A DNA stretch of 64,000 bases from Flaccisagitta enflata (taxonomy: Eukaryota > Chaetognatha > Sagittoidea > Aphragmophora), in assembly GCA_965153355.1 (NCBI GenBank), contig OZ231127.1, forward strand, positions 37,448,001 to 37,512,000, in the 5' to 3' direction. The notes under the pieces were generated by a model. The model made no database searches, was not told the DNA's origin, and saw nothing but the letters and a program-made list of their open reading frames with translations. Numbering within the stretch: position 1 is the first letter of the stretch; the number at the start of each line of letters is the position of its first letter. The position numbers and the translations under genes were made by a program. Positions 1-12,740 of the stretch are shown one piece after another.

Positions 1-780
1 TTACATACTTACATAATTACCTACATACTCACATACATACTTACATACTTACATACTTACATACATACTTACATACTTACATACTTACATACTTACATAC
101 TTACATACTTACCTACATACTCACAAACTTACATGCTTACTTACTTACATACTTACTTACATACTTACATACTTACATATTTACATACATACATTCTTAC
201 ATACTTGCATACTTACTTACATACTTACTTACATACTTACTTACATACTTACTTACATACCTATTTACTTACATACTTACATACTTACATACCTACATAC
301 TTACATACATACTTAATTACATACAAACATACTTACCTACATACTCACATACTTACATACTTACGTACTTACATACATACTTACATACTTACATACTTAC
401 ATACTTACATACTTACATACTTACATACTTACCTAAATACTCACATACTTACATACTTACATACATACTTACTTACATACTTACATACTTACTAACATAC
501 TTACATACTTACATACTTACCGACTCACATACATACTTACCTACATACTCACATACTTACATACTTACATACTTACATACTTACATGCTTACTTACTTAC
601 ATACTTACATACTTACTTACTTACGTACTTACATATTTACATACTGACATAAATGCATGCTTACTTACTTACATACTTACATATTTACATATTTACATAC
701 TTACATACATACTTACATACTTACTTACATACTTACTTACATACTTACTTACATACTTACATACTTACATACTTACATAC
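1..780. repeat. (TTACATAC)n-type satellite
   Basis: Imperfect tandem array of ATAC/TTAC tetranucleotides, mostly as the 8-mer ACATACTT, continuing beyond the left edge. It yields open frames by lack of stops (repeating THY/LTYLHTY) that are not genes. Confidence 0.95.
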
Positions 781-865
781 TACAACTTCATACATCATAA
801 CGTCTGTCCCAAAAAAAGTTACATTCTGAACCAATAACGAGTGTCCAAAAAAAAGTTGACAAAAT

Positions 866-1112
866 ACCTAAAATACCCAAAAATACTCAATGATACCCAA
901 AAATACCCAAAAATACCCAAAAATACCCAAAAATACCCAAAAACACTTAAAAATACCCATATATACTCAAAAATACCCAAAAGTACTCAAAAATATCTGA
1001 AAGTACCCTAAAATATCTTAAGTACCTAAAATAACTTAAGTACCCTGAAATACCCTGAGGTACCCTAAAGTACCCAGAAATACCCTAGAGTACCTTAAAA
1101 TACCTTAAAAAA
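866..1112. repeat. 10-bp minisatellite (AAAAATACCC)n
   Basis: Units are near-perfect around 890-950 and decay to the right into AAATACCTTA-like units. No gene. Confidence 0.9.
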
Positions 1113-1115
1113 CCT

Positions 1116-2094
1116 TAAAAAGTCATAGTTTTAAAAACGTGACCTACCGACGCACTAAGGGCCATGGACTGCGCTAGATGGCTCCTTGGGTATTTAGGTG
1201 AAAATTTTTATCTCTGCTATATGGCTCAAACTAAGTAGAATAGTCAAGGTAGCATCTCAGCATATATTACCGGTCCATATGACAGGTTTTATGGCGATTT
1301 AGAGTGGAAAAAGGCGACCTAAATAGACATCACTACGAAAATTGCTGAATTTCAAGAAAAATCAATGAATTTTCTGGATTATCTGTTAAGATTTCAAAAA
1401 GCTCATGATATCTTTAATATTGGATTGGATTCCTTCATTAATGTTTACATATCTGGAAAAATTTTAAAAATAATTATTTTTTACATTTTTAGCACTGATA
1501 AATTAGTCTACTATTACTACATATTTGACCTAATTTGCATGCTTTTATTACCTTATTAATCGCACAAGGACGCACAATGAGCGACCTATGCCAAAATGTA
1601 GCTTAAGGTGTCCTGAATTGAGAATGCTATGGCTCAGGACGTACAGCTCCGTACTAATTGCGATTTTTTTGGCCTAAAATGGACAAGTAATAATGTGGAT
1701 AAAAGTAAAAGTATATATTTGAGTGGAAGAAAAATGAGCAAAATGAGCTAAATGAGCAAAAAAATGATTTTTTTTGAGCACCTTGTTAAGGAATCTTATT
1801 GAACAATGACAAAAATTTTAATTGATTTGGTCAAAACATTTGACAATTTAAATATTAAATGTAAGAGAGTTTAACATTATTTTTCACTTGATTTTCTCAA
1901 ATTTCTCTTCTTATTTACTCTAAGCTCATAAAGCTATTAATCCAATAGAAATGTGTCAATATTGGGTATAAATAGTTTCATGACATCTGAAAATATGCAG
2001 AAAAATGTTTTTCACTCTGTGCATTTCAAAAGGAACAATGTAATGGGAAAGATGCAATGTCAATCCCCAATGAGCCACCTAGCGCACAAATCAG
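1116..2094. other. AT-rich stretch with nothing recognised
   Basis: Only short spurious frames; no similarity to a known family or clear terminal repeat was seen. Confidence 0.6.
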
Positions 2095-2097
2095 CCC

Positions 2098-2386
2098 ACA
2101 GTGCGACGTACCGATGTACCGACGTACCGACCTACCGACCGACACGGCAAGGTGTAGAGTCGCGTGCACGCGACTAAAAACTACATAACTACAAAATAGC
2201 ATTACAACATTTTAACATAATTAAATGATTACATAATTACATAATAGCATAATCGAATAATTGCAATTACACATTAATAGTTTTGAAACGACCTTCAAAA
2301 TGCCTAAAATGGCTTTTTAGTAGTGAATTAAGTAAAATGTTATGGCCCGACTGCCAAGGTATAGAATCGCGTACACGCGACTTAAA
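2098..2386 (-). mobile_element. Two 5' fragments of GTCY element (GCGTGC subfamily)
   Basis: Two minus-oriented ends, 2098-2180 and 2343-2386, carry the hairpin AGTCGCGTGCACGCGACT (GTACAC in the second) next to CTACACC/CTATACC. The first keeps a short CGAC/CTAC array. 3' ends are missing. Confidence 0.75.
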
Positions 2387-2479
2387 ATGAATCTGAAGTT
2401 TCACTAGACAAAAAAGATAAGCAAATACTTCTGAGTACTTTTCAATCTTTGAATTCATGAACTATTCTGTCGGGATTGG

Positions 2480-2482
2480 TGG

Positions 2483-2554
<72 letters not shown>

Positions 2555-2571
2555 TTGTTGTTGTTGCTGTC
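2480..2571. repeat. (GTT)n microsatellite
   Basis: About 30 trinucleotide units. Confidence 0.97.
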
Positions 2572-2655
2572 TGGATAGAATCATGAAAATGAAAAAAAGC
2601 CCCAACCGTTACGACATCTCTGTTTTCGAGTAAAAACTTGATAAACTTGGTTATA

Positions 2656-2832
2656 AAACAAGGCCGGATACACGGCCATCAGTTGCGGACGGGTGGGCAG
2701 GGGCGGAAATGCGCATTTTCCCATTTTTCAACTCAAGCGTGACGGACCGACCAACCAACCGACCAACCAACCAACCGACCGACCGACGGACGGACAAAGC
2801 CTCTTATAGAGTTGCGTGTCCGCAACTAAAAA
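2656..2832 (-). mobile_element. GTCY element, GCGGAC subfamily, complete copy
   Basis: Read on the minus strand: TTTTTAGTTGCGGACACGCA with its hairpin partner, CTCTATAAGAGGCTTTGTCC, a (GTCC/GTCG/GTTG)n array, CACGCTTGAGTTGAAAA, GCCCCTGCCCACCCGTCCGC, AACTGATGGCCGTGTATCCG, GCCTTGTTTT. The 5' motif GTTGCGGAC recurs inverted near the 3' end as GTCCGCAAC, and the 3' end is the hairpin GGCCG..CGGCC plus TTGTT. Confidence 0.85.
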
Positions 2833-3083
2833 TAGTCTCTCGTCCTTTAACCCTGAGGACACAGGTTTGCCCCGGGGTATCATCTATATGTATAAAGCCG
2901 AATCGAGGTCCGGATTCTCTAGTGTGTCCTGAAGGAAATAGAAAATCACCATTTCCATTATTCATCGTCCTTACATTTTATTGGTCCTTTGGGACTTACC
3001 TCGTCTCCATTACCTTCATGACCTCAATTCAGATATCAAATGCCGCGCGTCTGTGACTAACCATGAACTCCCTGTGATTTTGA

Positions 3084-3084
<1 letters not shown>

Positions 3085-3136
<52 letters not shown>

Positions 3137-3150
3137 TGTGCGTGTGTGTG

Positions 3151-3178
<28 letters not shown>
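3085..3178. repeat. (TG)n followed by (CT)n
   Basis: Dinucleotide arrays TG (3085-3134) and CT (3151-3177) with a short transition. Confidence 0.97.
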
Positions 3179-3181
<3 letters not shown>

Positions 3182-4040
3182 ATTTCAATTCCAAACGTGG
3201 CCACCAACAATTCCCAGTTTTCAATTTTGCAATTCAAGTTGTTGCAATTGGGAACGCATCAAATTTCCGATTTCTTTTCCCAACTGCCTATTCTGGGACT
3301 CTTTGCTTTCTTACGTCACCGAGGAATTAACCCCCTCTCAATCATCTAACATTGACGATACGCCCGAGTACCGACTATGCGTCAGAAGTTGCCTGTTGAG
3401 TAAATAGTAAAATCATTAGGCAAGTGCAGCGCAATACTTTCAATCAGAGTTGTGACGCCATGTCAAGCGACCTTGATCTAGAGACACGGGACAACTGGAA
3501 AGGACATGTAAAAGGGTCTGGGTATTGCCATAGAAGGGTCAAAGGTGGATAGGGTGTTCAATTCGGCATTGATTGCGAATTTTAAAACTCCCTGAAGAAC
3601 ATCCCACATAAAGCTCTTCCAAGAAACGCATCCCTTATCTTCCATTAATCAATGCCAAATAGTTACCCTACAAACAAAAAACTTTAAGAGAACAGTGATC
3701 GCAGACCATAGATTTGACGTATGTAGGAATATAAGTTTTATACTTTTCCCACTTTGAGATTGATCACCCTGTTATTTGAATCGGACTTAGAACCGCTACA
3801 TAATCTGTGTCACACCCAAGAGCTGTTTATCAGATAAACTGCTCCTGGGCCTGGCTCTATGTTCTCAGAACAAGACTTACGGTTATCACTGATACTTGGA
3901 TATAATGTTTTCATCGAATTGATTCCGTATTCAAAAGAATACTGCTTGCAGAGATATCAGATGATTAGCACCTTCACACTTAACATCCAAAGTCCATCCT
4001 ATCATTTTACCCCTTCTTCATTCCATATTTGTTTTGTCTC
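3179..4040. other. Unique sequence, no gene recognised
   Basis: Mixed-composition DNA without a convincing reading frame, splice context or terminal repeats. Confidence 0.5.
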
Positions 4041-4110
4041 TTGTAAGTCGAGTGCACGCGACTCCACACCTTGGTCTGTCGGTCGGTTAGTCCGTCCGTG
4101 CGTAATATTT
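4041..4110 (+). mobile_element. 5' fragment of GTCY element (GCGTGC subfamily)
   Basis: TTGTAAGTCGAGTGCACGCG followed by ACTCCACACCTTGGTCTGTC and a short GTCGGTC array, then lost. Confidence 0.7.
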
Positions 4111-4194
4111 TAGAATTTTGGACTTTTTCGTGTATCCTAGGGTCATATCAGTTATTTACAGAGTTAAGTTAGTGATCTTTAGTAGGGAAATATT

Positions 4195-4264
4195 AGGTAT
4201 TGGAAAAACCCAATACTTAAAGATATCGTAAACCCGATACAGTACCCATATACATCGCACGGCC
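4195..4264 (+). mobile_element. 3' end fragment of the AATAC-rich element seen at 7523-8257
   Basis: Shares AACCCAATACTT, GTAAA and the terminal CGCACGGCCTTGG with the right end of the 7523-8257 element. Confidence 0.6.
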
Positions 4265-4851
4265 TTGGAAGGACCACAGAAAGGAAGGCTGGGATGAAGG
4301 GAGAGAGGGAAGGACGGAAGGGATAGAGGAAGGAAGGAAGGAAGGGAGGAAGGAAGGAAGAATAGGTGTATATATGCATGCAGATGTATGTTACTGTAAA
4401 ACGAAGCAAGCGACTATTGGACTGACGGGCTTTTTTATATTTACTTTTATATTTACTGGAACTGTTTTTTCTTATCTGCTTTAAAACTAAAACGCAAGCA
4501 AAAAAAAAAAAAAAAAAAGAAAAAAAAAAGATAAAAGAAATTTGGTACTTTAGATAAAGAAAGGAAACACAAGAGACCCTCTCGTCAAGTCTCAGCTTTT
4601 TATTGGATCCCTGTGCGCTTTTACTCGGAGGTGACTCAAACCGAGACACATGCGCGTTTCTCGAAAAGATAATTTTGTTGTCTTTTTTGGATAAGCCTGT
4701 TAATGGCAAATTGCATGGGCAATGCCGCCGCTGATATGGTAACGGGCTGTGGAATAACTGAGGCGAAGCACGGTGTGGATGCATGTATGGATGTGGACCG
4801 TTACCAATTAGGGGATTGCCGAGTGGGATAGCTACGAGTAATACCATTGTA

Positions 4852-5254
4852 CCACGTGGATAAAAAACAAACAAAAAAAACAAACCGCACTTTTAAATGG
4901 CTAATATTGTTAATGAATCTCAAGATAAGGAGTTAAAATCTTCGATTGTTTGAAAACCCTTCGAAAGTACTTTCATTTGGCGCCAATCTGGTATTGCTAT
5001 CTTTTTTCGTTTTGAAATGGCATTAGTTTAAATTAATGATTTCAGGTTTGTAATCCCACGTAAAAAATGCAGTTTAGCAAAAAAAGTGCTTCTCTCTGCA
5101 GAGCTCTAGCTTCTAAACCGTTTGAGATACAGACCTGCGATTGGTCTAGAATGAAAGATTTTTTGAAAATTTTCGAATTGATTTCATTGAAAATAGTTTA
5201 AATTATTTTTTTTATCATTAAATAGATAGGTGCGTCTTTTTTTTATCCGAGTGG
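4852..5254. mobile_element. TA-flanked MITE (Tc1/mariner-like), CCACGYG termini
   Basis: A 403-bp element flanked by TA on both sides, with terminal inverted repeats CCACGTGGAT and ATCCGAGTGG extending inward to GACGCAC/GTGCGTC. Its interior is alignable with the copy at 31205-31615 (shared TACTTTCATTTGGCGCCAAT and GGTATTGCTATCTTTTTTCG). It has no coding capacity. Confidence 0.85.
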
Positions 5255-5579
5255 TAAAATGGAAGCAAAAGCGCTGGAAGCGGTATTGAAGTCGACAGCT
5301 TCTGCATCCCTTATCGCAAGACATAGCTTAAAATGATAAATGACTTGCAGTTCTGGCACTCCTGCACTGATGGGATTGGGTGATTGCATTCACACTTGCA
5401 CGGGATTGGGTCTGCTTTTAGACGTTTAGAGATCTGAAGGCAGACAGAAGAATATACAGACAAGAAGACGGAAAGAGAGATAAAGAGTAACTGAAAAAAC
5501 GGAGGGAAGTTGGCGCAGAAGTCTGAGAACCAGTTGCCCTGGGTTCAATTCAATTCTTCCTTTCGGTTCGACTCAAATT

Positions 5580-5972
<393 letters not shown>

Positions 5973-6336
5973 AAAGAGAGTGATCAATGCGTGACAGCGT
6001 GACGAATAGAAGTCCCTTCTTCTCTCCCTCCGGAACGTAAAAGCCCTCACGGCGCAAAAGGATTTGAGTATCAAAAGATTCAATTTCAGGAAGAATTCAA
6101 TTTGAAATACAGTTGAGAAACTTTCTCCAACTTTGAAAGATTTAAAATTCAAAATTTAAGAATTGGGTAAAAAAAGTAACGGATGAATTAGTCTTGGACG
6201 AAATCCACGTTTTGCATATGATTGGTAACAAGTGACGCGGGGTCACAACATCGTTGTGGACGGGTGGGTAGGGGCGTCCAACCCCCATTCACACCCCATG
6301 CCCTCCCACCAACAAACGCACCCAAAAAAGCATCTA

Positions 6337-7487
6337 CCGGGTCATCAATCTCGACTGGGAAAAAGTGTTAAGCTTTTGCTTTCAGTTGTTTTTTCTCACT
6401 GGTCTGAAATTTGTTTTCTTTTATAGCACTATGTTTGACGTTTTTTGTGTCAAAATTTCATTCGTCTGAGTTAAATACTTTGTCCACAACATCAATTTAA
6501 GAAAAAACAAGCCTTAGTTCATCAAAACTGTTTTTCTTTGATTTGCTCTTATTTCTCACTGGATTGAGCAGCAAAGTCAGATTTGTTTCAGTTGAAGATA
6601 TCTTTATGAATTTTGAAGGACATCTTTAATTGGAGACTATTTCAGCAGTTGTAGCTCAAACTGATCAAAAATGAGGGAAAATAGTTATGATGAAAAAACG
6701 ATGAAATGAGCTTCAGTCACAAATACTATCTATCAACACAATATGAATTAGCTCATTTTTCATTAAAGAATTCATAGAAAAATCTACAGAATAAGCTATA
6801 AACTTAGTATTACCGCTTTGAGCTTCAACTATTTCCTCTATATGGATTTTCTATACAATCTAAGTCAAATATTTAGTACAAATGAATGATTACTTTTCAC
6901 TCCTTCAGTGTGTTTTGGACCATTTCTTTGTCACTACTATGTTCTTGCTTTTGTGTCAGTTGCCATCATAATAACTCAGTGGGGTTGAAGTTAACCAAGA
7001 AAGTATTTGGCGCCGTGTCTATGACAAAAAGTCAGATGAAAAAACCTTCAATGTATCTGAAAAAAAAAACTGTTTTACCATAATCAGAAATCATAAGAAA
7101 TAAGATGCAATTTTTTGAGATTTTTTGAATGAGGTGTTTATCTTATTTTGCGTCTCATTTCTAAACGCTTTGAGCTAGATGAATGCGGTTTGCCTCATTG
7201 TGTCAGAAATTCAAAGTAGTTTCAGAATCTCACTGATTTTTGTATAAATTTGTCTTTTTAAGTGGAGTTATTGCTCTAAATGCTTGTTGATATAATTATG
7301 CTCTAGATAGTACTTGTTTTACTTCAAATTGATGTTGTGGACAAAATATTTGACACAGACCAATGAAATTTTGATACAAAAAACGTCAAACATAGTACTA
7401 TATAAGAAAATAAATTCCAGGTCATGTAGAGGAAGCATTTGAGAGCAAAACCTTAATACTTTTTCCCAATCGAGATTGTTGACCCGG
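6337..7487. mobile_element. TA-flanked element with about 165-bp inverted ends, nested
   Basis: The ends are CCGGGTCATCAATCTCGACT and its inverted counterpart, closing CGAGATTGTTGACCCGG, flanked by TA. Inverted similarity continues for roughly 165 bp (CACTATGTTTGACG.., CCACAACATCAATTT..). It interrupts the GTCY element, which fixes both borders. No transposase frame was found. Confidence 0.85.
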
Positions 7488-7522
7488 TAAAACGCTCGTT
7501 TTTCCACTTTTTGACTTGTGCG

Positions 7523-7863
7523 CAAGCCCGGGCGATTTTCCATTTTCTTTAACAATACAATACACTATACAATTTTTCAAAGTATTGGGCCAATACAATA
7601 CAATACCAATACAATACAATATCTCAAAGAATTGTACCCAATATAACAATATCTAAATTCACTTAATAAAAAATCTTTGTTGCAACTTAAATAAATAATT
7701 GAAGCTTAAACTCATTTTTTATATACTTGATCAAAAAAGAATTTTTGAATATTTTTCTTAACTTTTATTTATCAATATTTTTTTTATATATTTTTTATCT
7801 TTGCTTCTTTAGGTAAGTCTCTTTGTCTGTATTTGTCTGTGTTTGTCCGTGTTTGTCCATGTG

Positions 7864-7916
<53 letters not shown>

Positions 7917-8257
7917 AATGTACTGACCCAGAATTAGATCTGAGGGAAAATCGATCTTTCCTCCTCCTCATCCTCCTCATCTTCCAGACCTCACCCTCTT
8001 CTTCTTCTCTTTTTTTTTGCACTTCCTAAAAATCCGGTCTCTCTTCATCCACCTTACCTTATCCTCTTTTTCTTCCCTACTTATATTTTTCACCAGTTCG
8101 TTTGACCTTCCTAAGAATTCTACTGTTTTCTCAAAAAAATAAATAGTTTTGTATTGTATTGAGAAAATAACAATACCCATAGTAAGTATTGGGTAAACCC
8201 AATACTTACAAGTATTGTAAATACAATACAATACCCAATACGAATCGCCCGGCCTTG
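7523..8257. mobile_element. 735-bp element with 8-bp target duplication (hAT-like), nested
   Basis: Flanked by direct repeats CTTGTGCG (7515-7522 and 8258-8265). The terminal inverted repeats are CAAGCCCGGGCGATT and CAAGGCCGGGCGATT. The interior is rich in AATAC units and holds a (CT)n array (7864-7914). An 8-bp duplication suggests the hAT superfamily; there is no transposase. Confidence 0.85.
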
Positions 8258-8433
8258 CTTGTGCGTTACAGACTGACGGACGTACGGACAAAGCCTCTGA
8301 TAAAGTTGCTTGTCCGCAACAAAAAATATGGTTTGCCGCAACATACACTGTAGTTGTTTTTATTATTAGTTCCCGAATGCCATGCTTTCATAACTAGCTG
8401 CACATCGCTTGCTGGATGTCTGCCTGTATTTTT

Positions 8434-8462
8434 GTCTGTCTGTCTGTCTTTCAGTATCGTTC

Positions 8463-8516
<54 letters not shown>

Positions 8517-8578
8517 CCACTCACGCTCTCGCTCACGCTCTCGCTCTCGCTCACGCTCTCGCTCACGCTCTCGCCACT
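8434..8578. repeat. (CTGT)n followed by CTCACG/CTCTCG repeats
   Basis: The tetranucleotide array (8434-8516) abuts a CTCRCG array that forms the outer border of the large inverted repeat. Confidence 0.95.
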
Positions 8579-10656
8579 GCTCTGTATCTCTACCGTGAAC
8601 ATTAAACTAGGATAACTGCCACTTTCTTCATGGTTTCTGGTAGTCAGGCTCATATATGGTCTATTCCAAACAACCCCAAAATATTTCCTAGGGCGCTTTT
8701 TGAAATATTCACATTTTTTACCTTCATGTACAGGTACAGGTACAGGTCATTGAATTTTTCCATTTTTTGGACAATCAACCTTGTTTTGCTTGTAACTTTG
8801 AAACGAATCAAGCTAGAAATGCCAGATTGGTCCCATTTTAAAGATCTTTCCCAGATCTTTCCAACTGTCACCGATTTTTTGTAAATCCGTTCAAAAATGA
8901 CTGAGATATAACCTGTTGAACATGAGCAATTTCATGGGGATTTTGGACAATCTTCCAGGTTATTGAATTTTTCCCATTTTTGGAACAATTTACTTGTTTT
9001 GCTTGTAATTTTTAAACGGATCGAGCTAGAAATGCCAGATTGGTCCCATTTTAAAGAATTTTTGACGCTCTTTCAAACTGTCACCAATTTTTTGTAAATC
9101 CATTAAAGAATAGTTGAGTTATGACTTGTCAAAAATGAGCAATATCATGGCGATTTGGAGCAATTTTATTGTCATATCTTGACTAACATCTCACACTTGC
9201 TAACATCTATTTAGATGGCCTCTTACAGTTTATCATTTTATATAAATCTGCCCTCTCAGGCTTGAAGTCTGCCCACTCAAGCCTGAAACGTGCCATTTCC
9301 AACCTCAAATCAGCCCTCTCAGGCCTCAAATCTAGCTTCTTTGGCTTCACTATAGACCGCAGGCAAAACAAAACTCCTACTGTGTTGTACAGTAGGGCGG
9401 TTACCCAAGGGCCTTAATGAAAGAATTTTTAATTTGACGTACAGTTATCCATATATTTATGTTCATAATAAAGAATGAAAGCACACAAACAGAGGCAGTG
9501 TATGGACATTTTGTGCTGTCGTCCTTCCATTTGTTTGTCCCCGACCATATCATCTTTCTTTGGCCCCAGACCAGCGCTCTCAGACCTCAAATCTACCCTC
9601 CTAAACCTCAAATGCTCTCTACGGAATCATTTCAGCCTTCTCAGACCCCAATCATGCCTCCCAAGCCTCGTTTCAGCCCTCTCAGACCTCAATCCTGCCT
9701 TCCTAAACCTCAAATCAGCCCTTTTTGGCAGCGGCCCTGAAGAGGACGATGTCCTGTAGAAAACAGGGGGACTTTTGTTCTTTTGTTTGTGCATTAGGGT
9801 GGTTCGGAATTGGGTCAAATTTTATATATTGATATACTTGAGCCCTTTCCACAAATGTCCAATAAAAGAAGGACTTCTTACAAGCTGGGGTGTGAAATCA
9901 AACAAGAAACCTTGTCGGCAAAACTATAGGGTTGCTATGGGGATTTTTTTATTGCCATAGGAAGCCTATAGTTTTGACGCCATGGTTTAATTATCAAATT
10001 CAGAGCTCTACTTGTGGGGAAACCTTCTTTTTTGGTACATTAATGCAAAAAACTAGAGTATATCATTTTTTGAAATCTGACCTTATTTCGTGACTTGCCT
10101 ATTGTGCATCCACCCCCCCCCCCCGCCCACCATTTCTTCATTTTCTATCGATTTCCCATATCATTCAATGGGAATTCTAAATTTTTTCATCATTTTTCAA
10201 TTTCCCATTTTATTCAATGGGAATTCTACATTTTGATTTGATGTCTTAAAGGTCTGAATTGGGATCTAAGAAGCCGGAATTGGGGTCTGAGTAGTCTGAT
10301 TTAGGGTCTGAGAGGCCTGATTTTGGGTCAGGGAGGCATGATTTGGGGTCTGAGAAGCTTGATTTGGGGTCCAAGAGGCCTGATGTGAGGTCTGAAAAGC
10401 TTGATCCCTTTACGCCAAAATCCTAGCCTTTAAGAAAAATTTTTTGCGTCCAGGCCCAAACCCTAGGATGGAGACCAAAATCCCACTTGAATGGCTTAAA
10501 TCCCAATCCAACCCTCACAGGCTTAAAATCAGTCAATCCTCAGTTCTGCAGGACATCCACCCTCTGGGCCGCTGTTCTGCTCTCACCCTACTACCTTGAA
10601 CAACAATAAAGCAGGACAATGGGTACCGCTGACCATATGCGATCCTTGGATGACTC
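8525..10656 (+). repeat. Left arm of large inverted repeat
   Basis: Matches the reverse complement of 12741-14545. Colinear landmarks: CTCTGTATCTCTACCGTGAA, CCTAGGGCGCTTTTTGAAAT, two blocks containing GCCAGATTGGTCCCATTTTA, the cassette with GTCCTGTAGAAAACAGGGGG, and GACCATATGCGATCCTTGGA at the inner edge. It contains no gene and carries an extra 307-bp insertion (9795-10101). Confidence 0.9.
9795..10101. mobile_element. 307-bp insertion with 8-bp target duplication (hAT-like)
   Basis: Flanked by TTGTGCAT on both sides (9787-9794, 10102-10109). The ends are TAGGGTGGTTCGG and, inverted, TAGGCAAGTCACG, with imperfect similarity for about 27 bases. The other arm of the inverted repeat (near 13280) shows the uninterrupted site. 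Confidence 0.85.
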
Positions 10657-10662
10657 GTTTTC

Positions 10663-12740
10663 ATAAATCCGTTAAAAAATGGTCAAGTTATGACTTGTCA
10701 AACACGAGCAAAATCATGGGGATTTGGAGCGCTTTTCCCACTACCTCTTTCAATATCATATCTTGACTGACATCTCACACCTGCTAACATCTGTTTAGAT
10801 GGCCTCTTACAGTTTATCATTTCATCTAAATCTGCCCTCTACGGCCTGAAATCTGCCCAGTCAAGCCCGAAATGTGTCATTTCCAACCTCAAATCAGCCC
10901 TCTCAGGCCTCAAATCTAGCTTCTTTGGTTTCACTTAAGACCTCAGGCAAAACAAAAGTCCTACTGTGTCCTACATTAGGGTGATTACCTAAGGACCTTG
11001 ATGAGTGAGTTTTTGGGCAGCGGCCCCAAAGGGGACGAAGTCCTGTAGAACACATGGGACTTTCATTCGTTTGTTCGTCCATCCATCCGTCCGTTTGTTT
11101 GTTTGTCCCCCCAGGCCCTCTCAGGCCTGAAATATGCCCTCTTGGGCCTAAAATCTGCCTTCTCAGGCCTGAAATCTGCCCTCTTAGGCCTTAAATCTGC
11201 CCACTCAGGCCTGAAATTTGCCTGGGGGGTGGACAGACGGAGGGATGGATGGACGAACAAACAACTGAAAGTCCCCCATCTGTAATAACCATTGATCATT
11301 TCAGAAAAACTCACATTCTTAATCAAAACAAACTTGTATCAGAGCATTCAGAGTTACTTATTGAAGCTGAAATAATAACTTTTATTTCGTGTGAAAGATA
11401 TCTTGAAGGTTGAAGAGCACAAAACAAGAAAAGATAACTACTCCTTTCGGTTTCCTCTAAAATTCGATAATTCTGTCTCTGAAAAAATTTTTGATAATGC
11501 AGTTTAAACACTGTAAACTGTTGTTCAAAGGATCTAAAGTTTTCTGCAATGTATGTTCTACAGGACTACGTCCCCTTCGGGCCGCTAACCTTGCCCCTCA
11601 TTCCAATTTACAACCATGCAAAGCAGGGCAACGGGTATCGCTGACCAGGTATTGCCCTTGGGCGACCTGTTAAAGAATTTGATGTTGTTATCCATATATT
11701 TGTGTTCATATTTAAGAATGAAAGCACACAAGCAGAGGCCAATATATGATCAAAAAATCCACCCGGCAACATTAAGGAGTTCCAATGGAATAGAAAATGC
11801 TTCCATATACTTGACCATTGTGTTGCTGTGCGGGTCTCTCAATCAAATACCAACCTCTGTTTGTCTGATTTCTTTTTAGTTGCGTGGGCGCAATCTATGA
11901 CCCACTTTGTCTGTCTGTCTGTCGGTCGGTCGGTTGGTTGGTCATTTTTTTGCCGTTTTATGTTATTTTAAGTCATTTTACATTTTGACTTTAGTCTTGA
12001 CGACCGCACGCGACTTAGAGGTGTCGGCCTTGTTTAAATTCCACATAATGAGTGTGGTTTGTATTTATTATTGTATGACCCTTCAAAAAGCCAGCCTATT
12101 CCCTTTGGGGCCGCTGCTGTGCTTCTGGTCAATTCTTAATGATGCAAAGCAAGGCAATGAGTATTGATGACCACATATCGCCCTTGTTTTGTTGTCCTTC
12201 CATTTTTTTGTCCCCCACCTTATCATCTTTCTTTGGCCCCAGCGCTCTCAGACCTCAAATCTGCAATCTCAAACCTGAAATGCCCTCTCCATGGTATCAA
12301 TCCAGTCTTCTCAGACCTCAATTCATCCCTGCAAAGCCCCAAATCAGCACTTTCAAGCCTCAAATTAGCTCTCTCAGACCTCAATCCTTCTCTCCTAAGC
12401 CTCAAAACAACCCTTTCACACCTCAAATCAACTTTGAAGTCGATAGCAAATCTCAGGCCTAAGTGGGCAAATTTAAAGGCCAAATTGAGGAATGGAGGAA
12501 AAGATAATCGTCACAACCCTCACAAGGCATATTTTAGGCCAAAGAGAGCCTGAGAAGGCTGATTTTGAGACTGAGGAGTCTGGTCTTGAGCCTCAGAAAG
12601 CTGATCAGAGTATGAAAGGGCCAGATTAGGCTTTTGGAGGTCTTGTTGGAGGGGGCCTGGGGGCAGTGGTGTACAGACTGACATCTTGAAATTTACTCCT
12701 GTCCTTTAGAACAACGGCGCTTTTGAGCCACTGCCAAACA
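10663..12740. repeat. Spacer of the large inverted repeat, itself made of element copies
   Basis: 10663-11000 is a direct copy of 9100-9430. 11013-11285 is a small foldback with GGGCAGCGGCCCCAAAGGGG outside and GGCCTGAAATCTGCCCTCTC tandem units inside. 11555-11700 and 12080-12180 are further copies of the GCGGCCC/GGGCAACGGGTATCGCTG block. 12240-12460 is an array of CTCAGACCTCAAATC units. No gene. Confidence 0.75.
11873..12035 (+). mobile_element. GTCY element (GCGTGC subfamily)
   Basis: TTTTTAGTTGCGTGGGCGCA, then TCTGTC/GGTCGGTTGGTTGG, TTATGTTATTTTAAGTCATT, and a 3' part CCGCACGCGACTTAGAGG, TGTCGGCCTTGTTTA. Confidence 0.75.

Larger units (their letters stand above)
6227..8335 (-). mobile_element. 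GTCY element (GCGGAC, long variant) interrupted by two nested insertions
   Basis: Host pieces are 6227-6336, 7488-7522 and 8266-8335. Joined, they match the uninterrupted copy at 63292-63527: AACAAGTGACGCGGGGTCAC, GTTGTGGACGGGTGGGTAGG, CACTTTTTGACTTGTGCG, CTGACGGAC..GACAAAGCC, GTTGCTTGTCCGCAAC. The interruptions are the TA element 6337-7487 and the 8-bp-duplication element 7523-8257. Confidence 0.85.

Noticed and set aside
133-495. Open frame of THY/LTYLHTY repeats
   Set aside because: It is a product of the stop-free TTACATAC satellite.
8434-8516. Regular repeat array considered as CRISPR
   Set aside because: Repeats here and elsewhere are contiguous without unique spacers, and the genome is eukaryotic.
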